Shown: positions 50,153 to 62,169, counted from the first letter of the stretch. The stretch is DNA of 64,000 nucleotides from Saussurea involucrata (GCA_033807775.1 CM066321.1:47100555-47164554), one strand, 5' to 3'. The notes: generated by a model from the sequence alone, not told the origin. Program-made: numbers and translations.

Positions 50153-50493
50153 GAGAGACGGTTCTTTCAATAATTCAAATAGTCCAACTTTTCTTGAAAA
50201 TATGAAAGACCAGGGTCATTTTTTTGGGAAAGGACAATTTTTTTTTGAATTGTCAAAAGTGTCCAGACAGTTCTCCGGACACCCATCTATCCGGATATCT
50301 TTCCGGACCGGATGGGTATCCGGGTAGACCCATCCGGATTCATTGGGTCAGTATAAAAGAAATCCGAAAACTCATTATTCATTTATCCGGAAACTTCGAC
50401 AAAAACCCTAAACCTCTCTCTTTCTCTCTCGCGTTCGGACTCTCTCAAGATCCACGATTCTCACAAGTTGTTGGTTCCTGTTTTGCTTAACAA

Positions 50494-51162
50494 TGATGAT
50501 TCTATCTAATAGTTCAAACAAGATATAATGCGGAAGCGTTTTTAACGAACTAAAATATATAATAAGGTAGAAGAACACACAATATCAAATACGTGAAGTG
50601 TAAATAACACAAGTTCTAACTCAATAACCCACTGTATATTGATATAAATAGAACACCAAGAACACCGATGATATAACAAGAATTATGTTCTAATGGTGTG
50701 TGTGTTGTGCAAAGCTTAATAGAAGAACTCAACATGAGTTTTCTATTTATACTACTTCTAAAGGGGACAAGTTCTAGACAACAAGGATTGAAGGTACTAA
50801 AACACTATTCTGGTACTGTTGTTAGTACAACGTTAGTTAAATGTGCCGACTTCTGCTAATGCTGAGACCCATCAGAGTTTGACACGTGGAGTTGTCAGGT
50901 CACGCCTTGTACAAATGATCTTCAGAATCTTCGTACAGCAGAAATCGTGAGAAGCACGATTGTCCTTGTATAGATCTTTAGTCTTTATACCACAGAGGCT
51001 CTGTCAAGTATGACAGAGGCTCTGTGGCCTTGTCCGCTGAGAAGAGTCTTCTGGCGATTCTTCACTTCGGTCTTCTCGGTGACTCGGTAGAGCCTCTGTC
51101 GAAGACTTCTATACTTAGCCTATTTTTCAATACTTTTATAAACATAAAGATTGGAGCTAACA
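50494..51162 (-). repeat. 3' LTR of the minus-strand CAGAGG-rich element
   Basis: 669 bp. Read in reverse it begins TGTTAGCTCC and contains palindromic CAGAGGCTCTG words at about 50994-51092. Its ends resemble the LTR at 61453 (TGTTAGCCTC; AAAATGCTTCCGC), suggesting related families. Confidence 0.72.
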
Positions 51163-51349
51163 ATCTCCCCCTAAGTATTGAAAAATAAAAAAAATAAAAA
51201 GTGCAAGGTTTTCTAGGCTAAGTACATGACAAGAGGCGAAACAATGTACCTCAAAAGATTTTACTTTTCTTTCATACAAAAATATGCCAGAGGCACTTAC
51301 ACTTGTTTACATTATGAAAGGAAAGGTTTGCAGAGGTTGGTAGAGGATA

Positions 51350-54300
51350 TCAGACGTTGGCGTCTTTAAAGTCGTTGAAACTTCTGTTGTCGAATCCTAA
51401 TTCTTTAAGCTCGTGATAGAATCTGATGCAGAGGGTTCTGAAGTTGATTGTTGAGTTGATGACCTCTATCAGTCTATTTGCAAGAGCTTGATTCATGAGC
51501 TCCGTTCCTCTATGCTCCATGAGGATAGCTCTTGTCAAAGTACTTGTTGCATACTTTTGACAGTACATCTCCACGAACAGTCTTGACTTCCCAACAGGAT
51601 CTTGATAGACTAACCCAACTCTTGGAGATGTAATGATCGAGTTTGGTATTGCAGAGGATGGGCAGTCATCTTCTGGTGGTTTTAGACTTAGGTTTCTTAC
51701 TCCAAGATCTCGTCCTAATTGGAAGTCGACAAGGTTGTATAGCAGAAGTTTCTCACGCATGGCTTTCCTTATTACCCTGTATGCCCTTCGATTTGCATCT
51801 GTTGTGTAGTTCTCTTTCGTCCAGTTGAGAAGGTCGGGTAGGTCGTAGGGATTTAGATTTCTCAGATCATCATCTAAGAATTGGTTCACGGTTCTGTCCT
51901 CCCTTTTGACCTTATATATATTGTAGGAAACCATAGGTGCGGTTCTGGTTTGAGAAAACTTACAGTATATGACCTTGTCGATTTTGGAGATTGAGAAGAC
52001 TTAGTGTTTTGGCTTGGGTGTTGTTCTTGTGAAGATATTTTCGAGGTCAGCATGAAAGTCTGGATCTTGAATGGATGGTGGCAGAGGATCTCTGGCAGTT
52101 CTGTTGTACAGATATCTGTACACCACCTCTTCCATCTGTCGTGGAGGTGCACCGGGAGGAGGCATGGGCCTGCGCAGAGCATCCATTTGTTTCTTAATTT
52201 GGGCCACTCGATCCTTTGTGAGTTTTGCCTTTGGATCCAGAACAGGTATATTTGACAGAGGGGTAGCACCGAAAGCCCAGTCTTCTTCTTCTGGCTTTGG
52301 TGTCACATAGGCGTCGAAGGAGCTTTTCATCAATTTCTCTGCTGGTTGATGCTTTGGCTTCTTCTTCTTAGGTTCCTCTGTCATTATCCCCTTGCCTTTG
52401 TCTTTTGCCTTCGGCTGTAGATCTTCTTGTAGAGATGGGGTTACCTCTGTGGGTTTTGTCTTTTGGGGTTCTGAGGGCTTAGAAGGAGGTACTTCTGAAG
52501 TTTTGGGGGTTGCCTCTGATGGTTTTGTCACTTGTGTTTCTGAAGACTTGGTTGGTGAGATTGGTTTGTTCAGAGGTTTGGTTGGTGAGGCTTCTGCGGA
52601 TTTGCTCAGATATTTTCTATGTTTGCGAGCAATCGACTTGGTTCTGGTTTTGGGTGTGGGTGATGGAGATTTTGTCTTCTCGGCTTCTTGTGTTGGAGAT
52701 GGAAGTTTGGGTTCTTCAGGTGTTGTTGGTGTTGGTGAAGTTGGTTTGTCTTCTTCGGAGGATGTCAAGATTTGAAATTGTTCACGGGTTGGCACATCTT
52801 CTCCGAATACATAGGTTGTTTCCACAGAGGTGGGTGTTGCCTCTGTGGACTTCTGTTGTTGATCTCTTCATTGGGTTTGAGTTGGGGGAACTTGGTTTAG
52901 GGGTTCTGCGGATACCGGTGGAGCTGGTAGACCTCTGCTTGCAGCTTTCTCCCTGTGTTTTTCCCCCTCAGGATGATTTGATGAATCATCAGAGTCATAT
53001 TCAGGGTCATCCTGACCCTTATTTTTTGTACCCTCTGCCCTGCATGAAGCTTCTGGCTTTTTGGGCGGTACGGCACCTGCAGCTATCATCTTTGCGCACA
53101 AGTCATCACAGAGGCCAAAAAGATTTGCGAGCTCTGCCTCTGTGTTGAAGCGCATTCTGCCGACGCTCTTATGAAAGTCTTTAACGTAGGTGTGATTGGC
53201 GATTGTAAAGGCTCTGATGAAGTCTGTCATGTGATCGAGAATCCCCTGGCCGAGCTCTATAAGCTGTGCTCTTGTCATATAGTCGGAAGGCTTCATGGCC
53301 AGAGTTGCTTCTGTAGTATGCTCTTGAACTTGCTCGAGGGCCTTCTTTAAATCTTCAGGAGTAAGGCCTGGAGATGTTGGGGATTGCTCTTTCTTCAGCT
53401 TTTCAATCAATTCATTGACAGAGCTTTGGAAGGCAGAGGATGTGGCTTTCTCGAACTTAGCAGCAGCAGAGGTGGCAGAGGTTGTCGCAGCTGTTCTCAT
53501 CTGGGCTAGAGCATTTTGCACCTCTGTGGACAGGTTGTCCATTTTGGTGTTCATATCAGTAAATGGCCTTGTGGTAACATCTGCAAAAGAATCAAAAGAG
53601 CTTTTCAACTCTTTCAATGTATTGTCCACAGAGGTGACAAGGGTTTGGAACTCATCCCTTGATACATGTAGACTGGGTGTAACCTCTGGGGGAACACATT
53701 CGTCCCCAGAGTGAGTCCCTGTTCCTTGGACACCTTCTTTCGCCCTTGTTTGTACGTTGGGGGCGGAAGGATTTCCTTCTGGTCCTTGAGTAGAGGTTTT
53801 TGAGGCCTCATTCTCTACAGAAGTTCTGATAAGGACATTGTCTAGATCCACTCCAGAGGTGGGTACTAGAGTATCCTTATGTTGACTCGGAGACTTGTCT
53901 AGAGTCTCTCCGTCTTTGTGCACTCTAAGCTCATATGAAGAGCTTTTGGGACCTATTTGGGTGTGCATGTCAGAGGAAACAAATTCCTCTGTGGGGATGT
54001 CTGTTGTGATCTGGGGCAATTGATCACTTACTAAGGGTAAGTCCTTTTGAGAGGACTCCCCTGGAATGGTTTCCCTGGTAATTAGTGGTACAGAGGTAGA
54101 AGGAATTTCCTCTGCCCGGTCAGTTTGGGTTGGGGTCGAGCCGTGCTACTCTGTTTCAATAACATCTTCTGCCACTAGACTGATGATGTTAGACATGTGG
54201 GTTGCACTGGGAGTTGGGTGGGAATGTGTGCTTCTTCTAACTGCGACATCTTTTCTAGATTCTTCCTCTGTTGAGCATCCTACCACTACTTCACCATCTA

Positions 54301-54535
54301 TAGTCTTAGCCTCTTTCTCTGCCCTATTGCTCACGACTTCTACTCTAACTTCTGGGCTTTGCCTTAGCGAATCATAGCAGGGATGAGTCCCAATCAGAGC
54401 TTGTACGTGAGGGTGATAAAGACCTTTTAATTGGTCGTCTTCCTCTTCATCAGTTTCCACCATATCCTCTGTAGCAACCGCTTCTTCTGGACTTCTTCTT
54501 AGAACATCATATGCGGGTTGAGTGAAGGGGTTATG
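51350..54535 (-). pseudogene. ORF3 relic with three in-frame stops
   Basis: One reading frame runs from at least 54463 to 51350, broken only by TAG (54146-54148), TGA (52868-52870) and TAA (52001-52003). Content: acidic/Ser-rich N-terminus, a region with repeated coiled-coil-like segments (DEFQTLVTSVDNTLKELKSS), a TNE/Pro/Ser-rich low-complexity block (KPSEPQKTKPTE), and a C-terminal region with FLDDDLRNLNPYDLPDLLNW, DFQLGRDLG, and RVGLVYQD. The C-terminal layout parallels ORF3 of the nested derivative (HPFDLLVIL, DFQMAIEN, EFGIVF). Function is unknown. The 5' end is lost at 54535. Confidence 0.72.
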
Positions 54536-55395
54536 TGTTGGTTTTATATGCTCAAGAATGATTATAAAATAATATTACCGGTAATATATGATCCTATAGG
54601 GTCACACCGAACAACAAGTAGACACTAAATTGATATTTATAAGAATTTGATTCTTGATAAATATTAATTCTTGATGAATATTATTAATTATATTAATGAA
54701 TATAATTCTTAATATAAAATGCAAATAAGAATTCTAGTTTACTAAAAATAATGATTTTAATAAATAACTAGAAATTGCTAGGAGGGACTAAATGTAGTAT
54801 GTTTAAATAGTTAAAATAGAGATTTTAACTAATATTAAACTAGAGGGGCTTCAAGTGTAATATTGCATGGAAGGCTCAAATTCTATTGGTTCTTTTTGAA
54901 GGTCCAATAAGATTAAAAAACCTTTCTTGTAAATAGAAGACTTGACTAGTTTTTGAAAGAGACTTGAAAAATTACATTTTGGATTTTTGCTCTCTTCCTC
55001 TCCTCTCTCTCTTGCTCTCGGCCGAACACACACACAAAGTGTGTGTATTTCTCTTTCCTTCTTCTAAACTCTATTGTAGAGTGGTGAGGAAGTTGCTTTT
55101 GCATTTTTCATCAAGAAGGTACTAGCATACTTTGGTGTTGGAGCTTGTTGGTGGACTACTCTAGAGGAGCTCTTGCTTGAGTTCTTGCCATCTCCATCTT
55201 CTCCAACTAGAAGATTTTGCAAAGGACTACAAAGGTTGTATTTTCTAAAAACCCCCCTATGTTTTATTTAATCTTTCATGTTCATGCAAATGGATCCTTG
55301 GTGGGTGTTAAAATGTTTTAATGTTGTTCAAAGTTTTAAAGCTTCCGTTGCAAATTTTATGATTCTTGAAATCGATTTTTGAACAAAACCCAACA
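54536..55395 (+). repeat. 5' LTR of the decayed copia element
   Basis: TGTTGGTTTTATATGC…AAACCCAACA, 860 bp, followed by AG and the primer-binding site TGGTATCAGAGC at 55398-55409. No second copy is in the window, so the boundary rests on TG…CA ends and the primer-binding site. Confidence 0.75.
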
Positions 55396-55397
55396 AG

Positions 55398-55409
55398 TGG
55401 TATCAGAGC
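55398..55409 (+). promoter_or_regulatory. primer-binding site of the decayed copia element
   Basis: TGGTATCAGAGC, initiator Met tRNA type. Confidence 0.82.
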
Positions 55410-55755
55410 CATCTTTGCATGCATGTTTAGATTTTTTCTTTTGTTATGAAATTTTGGTTTTTGGAAGCCATGGATGAATTTCATATTGCATGAAAAGTTC
55501 ATACATGTTTTCTTTTTGGCAACTTGTTGATTTATAGTTAAAATGTATGATTTTATGTGACCAAAATTTTGCATGCATTTTGGTCATAAAAGTTGTCTTT
55601 AAAATAAAACTACAAAGAGATATTTTTGTGTTTGTTTGTGCATAAACAAGCCATGGACCCTTTGTTGTTGGTTGTGTTGTTTTATTCAAAATATGAAATA
55701 TTTATTATTCATAAGGTATGTAATAGTAAATAGGTATTTTTCATCTTTGTAATTT

Positions 55756-55787
<32 letters not shown>

Positions 55788-55789
<2 letters not shown>

Positions 55790-55990
55790 CTAATTTGAAA
55801 CCCATGAAAAGGTTGAAACCAATGCAACCCTCATCTCAACCGTTGATCTAATCAAATCATCTCCTAAAATTAAGCTTAGTGGATCCGGTAGTTATTTCTC
55901 AAGTTGATCTCAACCGTTAAATATTTAATCAATGGTGAGATCATGGGTTGCATTGGTTTCAACCTTTTGGAGGGTTTCAAATTAGTCTCC
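55788..55990. mobile_element. fold-back MITE in the copia leader
   Basis: GACTAATTTGAAACCC and AAGGTTGAAACCAATGCAAC at the left are mirrored by GTTGCATTGGTTTCAACCTT and GGGTTTCAAATTAGTC at the right. It is flanked by GA and TA microsatellites. Not coding. Confidence 0.75.
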
Positions 55991-56028
<38 letters not shown>

Positions 56029-57237
56029 AAAGTTAATGTTAGATTAGTACTTTTACATAAATGTGCAAATATTGAAGAATGGAAGCCTCTTGGTGAAGTT
56101 CACTACCATTTCTCGGAATCGATGAGGAGCAACACAACACTTCATGGAGTCTTGAAGATCTTGCATGCATATGGATGTTTTTGCAAGTGGGAGCATCAAG
56201 TTTTTTTTGGTCCCTTGTCCCTTAGGAATAGACTTGATGATTCATGAATGTGGCTTGCATGAATTGCCATTAGTTAAAATGGCTTGTTTATTGCACTTTA
56301 CATTATGTTTGTTGGTTGTTTGCTTTATTATTATATTGCATGGTTGAAATAGGACTTTAATTGCTAGATAATAATTTATATGCAATTGGAAATCAACATA
56401 TGGAGTTTGTCTTTTCAAAAGGTAACATTTTAAAGTTAAAATGGTTAAAATGGGTTTTATAAATAAAATGAGTTTTATTCTAAAACCCGTAAAATTTATA
56501 AATATCAAAATAAGTTAAAATGACGATTTTAAAACTCATACAAACTCCAAGTGTCATGTATAATTAGTTGCATGCAATATACATGACATATTATGTTTAT
56601 GGTTGATTATGTTCTTTTGATGCGTTAGAATATAGGATATTGCATGCTAAATTGCTAGTAAAGAACATAAAATTGGTTCAAACACGCTTATTTAAAATTG
56701 TTTAAAATGAAGCGACAAATTTTAAAATTAGATTTTAAATGAACCTAGTTTTAAAATAGAGATTTTAAATTAACCAAATTATTTAAAATAGAGATGTTAA
56801 ATTTTGAGAAATAGTTTCTTAAGAATGAACCTTGAATATTGGATACATACAATAATATGGTACTAAAAGTTTTATATAAATAAATTGAGATTTAAAATAG
56901 GGATGTCAAAACTCATACAAACTCATAGTCTAAAATAATAAAAATGTTTATTAATAGACTATAAGTGGTTCTTGTAGTGTTCAAACTCAAATATTAATAT
57001 TTGATATTAATAATTGATGACACATAATTAGTTGATAAAATTGAGATTTTATTTAAACTAATAGGAACCATTTGAGGAGAAATAAGTTTCAAATTATCAA
57101 AGTACCATGTATCTTTGAATGCATGCAATAAAATGTTTTAAAACTAGAATTATAAAACATTATAAATCCCTTTTCAAAAATGCAAGTCCATGTCGTCCTT
57201 TTTAGAAACACTCAATACGTCACTATGACACCCTTGT

Positions 57238-57555
57238 GGGATAAAGGTCACCTAACCACTTGGATTGTCTTGAGATGGATGAGGTGATTCTTATGTCTTT
57301 GTGGGATAAAGGTCACCTAACCGCATGGATGTGAGTTTCACACGTTGTCTCAAGTAGGATGACTTGATTGGGAATCTTTTGTGATAAAGGTCACCTAAGC
57401 ATTAGAAACCCAAGGCATAGATGGGATCAAACATGCCAATTAACAAACAAGTTATAAAGGATCCCATAACGCTAGGAATTACATTCGATGTAATCGATAA
57501 ACGTTATCTACCTTGTTGGATTAAATGGACGGGATAAAGGTCACCTAACCGTTTC
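57238..57555 (+). repeat. four copies of GGGATAAAGGTCACCTAACC in the copia leader
   Basis: Copies lie near 57239, 57304, 57382 (shorter, GATAAAGGTCACCTAAGC) and 57532, just upstream of gag at 57680. Spacers differ. The core AAGGTCACCT is nearly palindromic. Confidence 0.8.
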
Positions 57556-57679
57556 ATTTGTTTTGCAACGTTGGATCCTAGATTTTATGCAAATTAATGT
57601 TTTTAGAAAACTAAAGGGTAATTAATTTGCTAAAAATTAAATATTGAAAATTCTATATTAACTTTGTTAAATTTTGTAG

Positions 57680-58363
57680 ATGGCCCAAAATGCAAACACT
57701 ACAATTGTTTCATCCCTAAGAGCATGGCTTAACCAAGAAAAGTTAACCACTCAAAACTTCCCGAGTTGGTTTCACAAATTGAGACACGTTCTCAAAAGTG
57801 AACACAAATCATACCTTCTTAACGTACCTCTTCGTCAAGAACCTCCTCTTACCTCCACTGAAGATCACAAGGCTTGGTTGAAACATAATGATGATTCAAT
57901 CGACATATCACGTCTTATGCTTGAGACTATGGATCCACTCTTACGAGAAGATGTGGAGATATACTCATATACGGCACTAGAGATGATGATTCACTTAGGG
58001 GAGCTTCATCAAAGCTATGTGTTCGGTGAACGCCTGAGAACTCTTCAGGCACTTTATAGAACTAAGATGGAGGAAGGCCAAGATGTAACCACACATGTTC
58101 AGAGGATGAGGACGCACCTTGATTATTTGGATAAACTTGGTTATCCTTATTCCAAACTGCTGGCCATAGATATGATCCTTAGATCATTGACCCCAAAATT
58201 TGATGCCTTTATCAAAAGGTTAGGCCTCAAAGTTTTTTCGATCTCACAGCTACATACGATGCTAGAGACGTTTGATAAGAATCTTTCTATGGAAGCATTT
58301 ACATGTGGTAAGTGTGGTTACCTTGGTCATGGAAGAGAGAATTGTCATCTGAATGATTTCTAA
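57680..58363 (+). CDS. copia Gag, 227 aa
   Basis: ATG at 57680 (MAQNANTTIV). A copia gag core is visible: WFHKLRHVLKSEHKSYLL, AWLKHNDDSIDISRLML, a region normally reading LYGELHQMF (here MMIHLGELHQSYVFGERLRTLQALY), and MRTHLDYLDKLGYPY. It ends with one CCHC knuckle CGKCGYLGHGRENC and stops soon after. Usual gag ORFs of this type continue into pol, so it is either truncated or the pol fusion was lost. It is the only long open frame left in this element. Confidence 0.75.
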   Translation: MAQNANTTIVSSLRAWLNQEKLTTQNFPSWFHKLRHVLKSEHKSYLLNVPLRQEPPLTSTEDHKAWLKHNDDSIDISRLMLETMDPLLREDVEIYSYTALEMMIHLGELHQSYVFGERLRTLQALYRTKMEEGQDVTTHVQRMRTHLDYLDKLGYPYSKLLAIDMILRSLTPKFDAFIKRLGLKVFSISQLHTMLETFDKNLSMEAFTCGKCGYLGHGRENCHLNDF

Positions 58364-61000
58364 CGAAGGAATGTCCTTCAGGTATCTATATGTTAGATAG
58401 AACTTTTACCTTTCTATTTTGCACTTGTATATTTGATACTAAGTGTAAAACTTGCTTTTGTAATATGTTACAGATGATCAAGAAAGGTAGACGACTGAAT
58501 GACAAGCAAAATGGTGATCCATATGAGCAAGGAAGCAGGAATGCATATCAAGCTTATAAGAGATTTTATTTTGAAACCATTTGGCTTGTATTATTTTGCA
58601 ATGTTTGTTTCGAACAATATTTGAATTTAGTTTGACTAAATTATTATTTTTCAGTCACATGTTTATTGATTGAATGAAATTCACTTAATCGTTTTGGAAA
58701 CGATTATATTCATATTCAAATTGAATTATTCTATTTCGAGAACTAGTCCTCCTAATTGAATAATAAAGTGAATCTCAAAAGTCTTCTAAAACATAGTTCT
58801 ATATAATCACCATAAGACTCAAATGTGATTTGAATCAAATCTACACATGAAATAGTCAACTTAATCAAGAAAAACATTAAACGCATATCTAAATTTCAAA
58901 ACTGTGGTATTTTTAAAACTAAATATAAGTATTTTCATTTGAAATATGCGATCTTGATAAAGTTGAATATAGCTCTTTTCTCTAATTCATAGAGAAGGAG
59001 AAAAAGGTTTTGTTATAATTGATACATGTTGATGTATGTGGTTTTTCAAAACCAAGTCTAGACATGGTGATAGGTAATACAAAGTCTTCACTGACGAATT
59101 TGGAACATAAAGATGAAGCATTTGATGTAATTCAAGTTGTTTCAAAGTGAGGATTAAGAAAACAACTCAGCAGGACCATTAAAGTCTTTTCTAATATAGG
59201 AGGATAGTAACTAAACCAAGAACTCTTGGATCATCTTAGAAATTATGTTTATCCGAAAGGATGAACCGAACCTTATTCAATATGGTTCGCTCTATGATGA
59301 GAGGAAGTACTATTCCTATATCGATTCGGAATTCTGCCCTAGTTAAAGTAAACTCGACCCAAAGCCTACCAAATGCATATATTGTAGAATATACTATAAA
59401 TTGTTTTATATACCGATTCTACAATCCCACAAACAATAAAATTGTTTATTGTTCGAAAGCCGAGTTCTTAGAAAACATGTTTTTTAATGAGCAAGGCAAA
59501 TGGAAGATTTAAGGAACTTGAAGGAAATCAAGAACCTCATAACCTAATGCACTTTTTAGTTGACACTAGTTATCAAACAAAGGTTGTTGAAACTGAGCAA
59601 TTTGATTGATCAGAAACTTAGTAAAAACACCAAGTGTTCGCAAATCTAGTAGAATCATTCAGAATTTCGAGAAATATCGATTTCTTATAACTAATAAAGA
59701 ATGATGTATGACTGGGTTCTAGTAAACCCATCAACTGCTAAAGTGCTATGTCAGATTCTGAATCTGGTGAGTGACTTAGAGTCATGAACACTTAGATACA
59801 ATCCATTCATGGATCAGTACAAGTATCACAAAGCAGAAGTCTTTAATTTGAAAGGAAAATTAAAAGTTTAATTTTCATCAAAATAAAAGATGACTCATGC
59901 ATTTACTAAAACTAGTGGGAGCGCAGTAAAATTCCTAATCCTGTATGTGCAAGACATACTAGTATTTGGAAATTAACTTTCCGACATAGCAAAACATCAT
60001 GTTTTGGCTCGGACAACATTTCCTCAATAAAAGACTTAGAAAAGGCTAATTTTGTTCTTGAAATAAAGATCTTTAGAGTTAGATCAAGACAACTTATAGG
60101 TTTAAGTCAACGTGCATATGTCGACATTATCTTGAAAGGTTCAAGATGCAAGGCTCTAAAGGTAGTTTCTTGCAAGTATGATATCACATCATTTTGAGCA
60201 TGTCTCAATATTCTAGCACAAAGGCTGAGCTAGATAAAATAATTAGTATTCCATATGCTTCGGCAATTGGATCTATCATATATACCAAGACATGCACTAG
60301 ATCGAGTGTATCATAATGCTTTAGAGCATTAGAAAGATACCAACAAAATACGAGGGAAGGTCATTGGATGACTATAAAGAACGATTTAAGGTACTTACAA
60401 AGAACCAAGGAAGTGTTCCTTAACTGAGGGTTGGAAGAAGATCATAGTAAAATGTTGCACTGATTCCATAAAGATCGAGAAGGTTCTCGATCACAAAAGG
60501 GGAAATGTCTTCATCATAAATGAAGAAGTAGTTCGTCTGAAAAGGGTTCCAAGCGAAGGTAAAATTGCATAATACACTACAAAATAAGAATACACTACTG
60601 CTTTAGAAGCTGCAAAAGAAAGATGCTTGGATGAAAGAGTTCATTGAAAAGCTAGGTAGATACCTCCCATTCAGGAACATCTAGAAATCTTTTGTGAGTA
60701 TGTGGGTGCCATTACGCAAGCTAAAGGAACCGATGTCACATCAGAGTACCAAGCATCTACTCCAAACTTTTGACTATATTCGAAATAAAGTTAAAAATGG
60801 AGAAGTTAGTATTCACAAAGTTCACCCAAATCAATTTGTTTTGGAATTAGTATTTGGATATTGGAACAAGTTAAGAAACAAGTATATTGTTTAAGTTACA
60901 TATATAGTATATGATTATTTACATACTTGTTGTGTTCTATATTAGCATGTTTTTAATCCATGAATAAACCAGTTATTCTAAAATGTCCATAGTCGATCAT
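58364..61000 (+). pseudogene. decayed copia pol remnants
   Basis: Short in-frame islands follow the pol order: integrase end (NRTLFNMVRSMMRGSTIPIS near 59262; KIVYCSKAEFLE near 59439), a YVDDI-like segment degraded near 59945, an RT/RNase H segment near 60260-60310, an EAAKE-like RNase H segment near 60605, and GAITQAKGT…HQSTKH near 60708. Many stops and deletions. No functional product is possible. Confidence 0.65.
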
Positions 61001-61452
61001 AATTGTGGGAGCAACCATGAAGTAAGACTAATATAAATTGGATTGGTTGACTTTTAAAAGTAAAAGTGGCAAAGTGTTGCAACCAAGTTCATATGTACTT
61101 GATAGGGAACGAGTACTGGACCTGACCCGCTTCAAGATCACTTCATGGATCGTCGTCATAAGTGATTCTTGAATAAAAGGTAGTATCTTTGTATCCTTCG
61201 ACCTGAGATGCATATTTGGGACTCAAGTATAGGGAGTGTTATGCTTTGATATGGTTAACCGTTGTTCTTGAAAAAGGCAGCTATAAAGGCCATCCTTGGG
61301 CATGGCATGAACTGCATGAGAGGCGTATGTAATCAAGATGGGATTTGTTTCTCTAAATATGTTAAGAGTGAGACATCTAAGGCGCCTTACCAAAAGTTGA
61401 ACAATAGATGAGAATGATAGTGATCCATGTCTCATGTTCAACATGATGTCTA
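61001..61452 (+). other. 3' non-coding region of the decayed copia element
   Basis: It follows RNase H remnants and starts with GTGGGAGC near 61007, a typical post-pol purine-rich word. No ORF. It ends at the TGTTAG of the next LTR. Confidence 0.45.
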
Positions 61453-62167
61453 TGTTAGCCTCAAGTATCTGTAATGTAAAAGTATTGAAAATATTATCAA
61501 GTCAGAAGACCATCAGAGATGCAACAGAAGACTTAGAAGAAAAAGATTCAAGAAGATCAACAGAACTCAACAGAGTTCTGGTGAAACTAACAGAGCTCTG
61601 TCAGAAGATCAACAGAAGAACTGTTCACAATCGAAGACCAACAGAGCTCTGGTCTATAAGCTCTGTTGTAGTGAAGACCTATGTGATGCCTAAGTCTCGT
61701 AAGAAATCCCAAGTGTTAGACAAGTGTCCATACTTTCCACGTATGCCCTAAAATTAGGAGACACCCTTTCCACGTGTCATTCTAGGGTACGATAGTACAC
61801 TGTCTTCACTTTATCAGGGCTATAAATAGAGAGGTAGTGGAACAAACAATTGTAAGCTTTGGGAAGAATAGTTTTCCACAATTGTTTAAGCATATACTGC
61901 ATCAATCCCGAGCACTACCTCCGTACGATATTGTCCCCTGTGAGATTTCAGGATACACCATTGATCTTGTTCTTGGTGTTATCCATTATCAATATACGAG
62001 CAGCGTTTCTTATTTGATCTTGTTATCATTATCCTGTTCTATAATTGATTCTCACCATTACAATATCATTTACACAATCACTCACCTTAATGGCTTTATA
62101 TTTAAAATGCTTCCGCTGTCTATATTACTACCATTAATGTGATACAACGTGAATCTGGGAACCTACA
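61453..62167 (+). repeat. 5' LTR of the younger copia element
   Basis: TGTTAGCCTC…GGAACCTACA, 715 bp. It contains AACAGAGCTCTG palindromes (about 61590 and 61640) and a good TATA box. Confidence 0.8.
61821..61830 (+). promoter_or_regulatory. TATA box in the LTR
   Basis: TATAAATAGA in GGCTATAAATAGAGAGG, a strong plant TATA context, about 350 bp before the LTR end. Expected start of the element's RNA is near 61855. Confidence 0.65.
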
Positions 62168-62169
62168 AT

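Larger units (their letters stand above)
34140..50493 (+). mobile_element. Sirevirus-like Ty1/copia element, interrupted, right end outside the visible part
   Basis: 5' LTR 34140-34431, primer-binding site 34434-34445, TCCGGA-rich leader, gag (35455-38410 then 45590-46098), pol (46089-49592), six PPT-like words (49854-50152), and another TCCGGA cluster (50258-50400). A related minus-strand element splits gag (38414-45589). At 50493 it is cut by another LTR element, so its ORF3 and 3' LTR are not seen. Multiple stops show it is inactive. The Sirevirus call rests on the extended gag, repeated PPTs and clustered CCGG palindromes. Confidence 0.8.
50494..54535 (-). mobile_element. minus-strand copia-type element with ORF3, 3' part only
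   Basis: The left LTR (3' in element sense) is 50494-51162, TGATGATTC…GGAGCTAACA, followed by the reverse complement of a polypurine tract (ATCTCCCCCTAAG). A long ORF3 relic follows. The element is cut at 54535 by the LTR at 54536, so its gag-pol is not in view. CAGAGG/CCTCTG words are strikingly frequent. Confidence 0.75.
54536..61452 (+). mobile_element. Ty1/copia element with decayed pol, right end lost
   Basis: 5' LTR 54536-55395, Met primer-binding site, ~2.2 kb leader with a nested MITE and a repeated 20 bp motif, intact-looking gag (57680-58363), then a decayed pol and 3' region to about 61440. No 3' LTR is seen; it is cut by the LTR at 61453. Confidence 0.75.

Noticed and set aside
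52004..53714. Overlapping + strand ORFs up to 212 codons at 52.0-53.7 kb
   Set aside because: Antisense to the ORF3 relic; Leu/Val-rich reading results from the reverse of Glu/Lys/Thr codons.
38688..54535. Calling ORF3 an envelope protein
   Set aside because: Position fits, but no signal peptide, membrane anchor or sequence similarity to an envelope protein can be shown from the sequence.
58390..58635. 81-codon ORF after the copia gag
   Set aside because: It is the decayed start of pol or spacer, with no recognisable motif.
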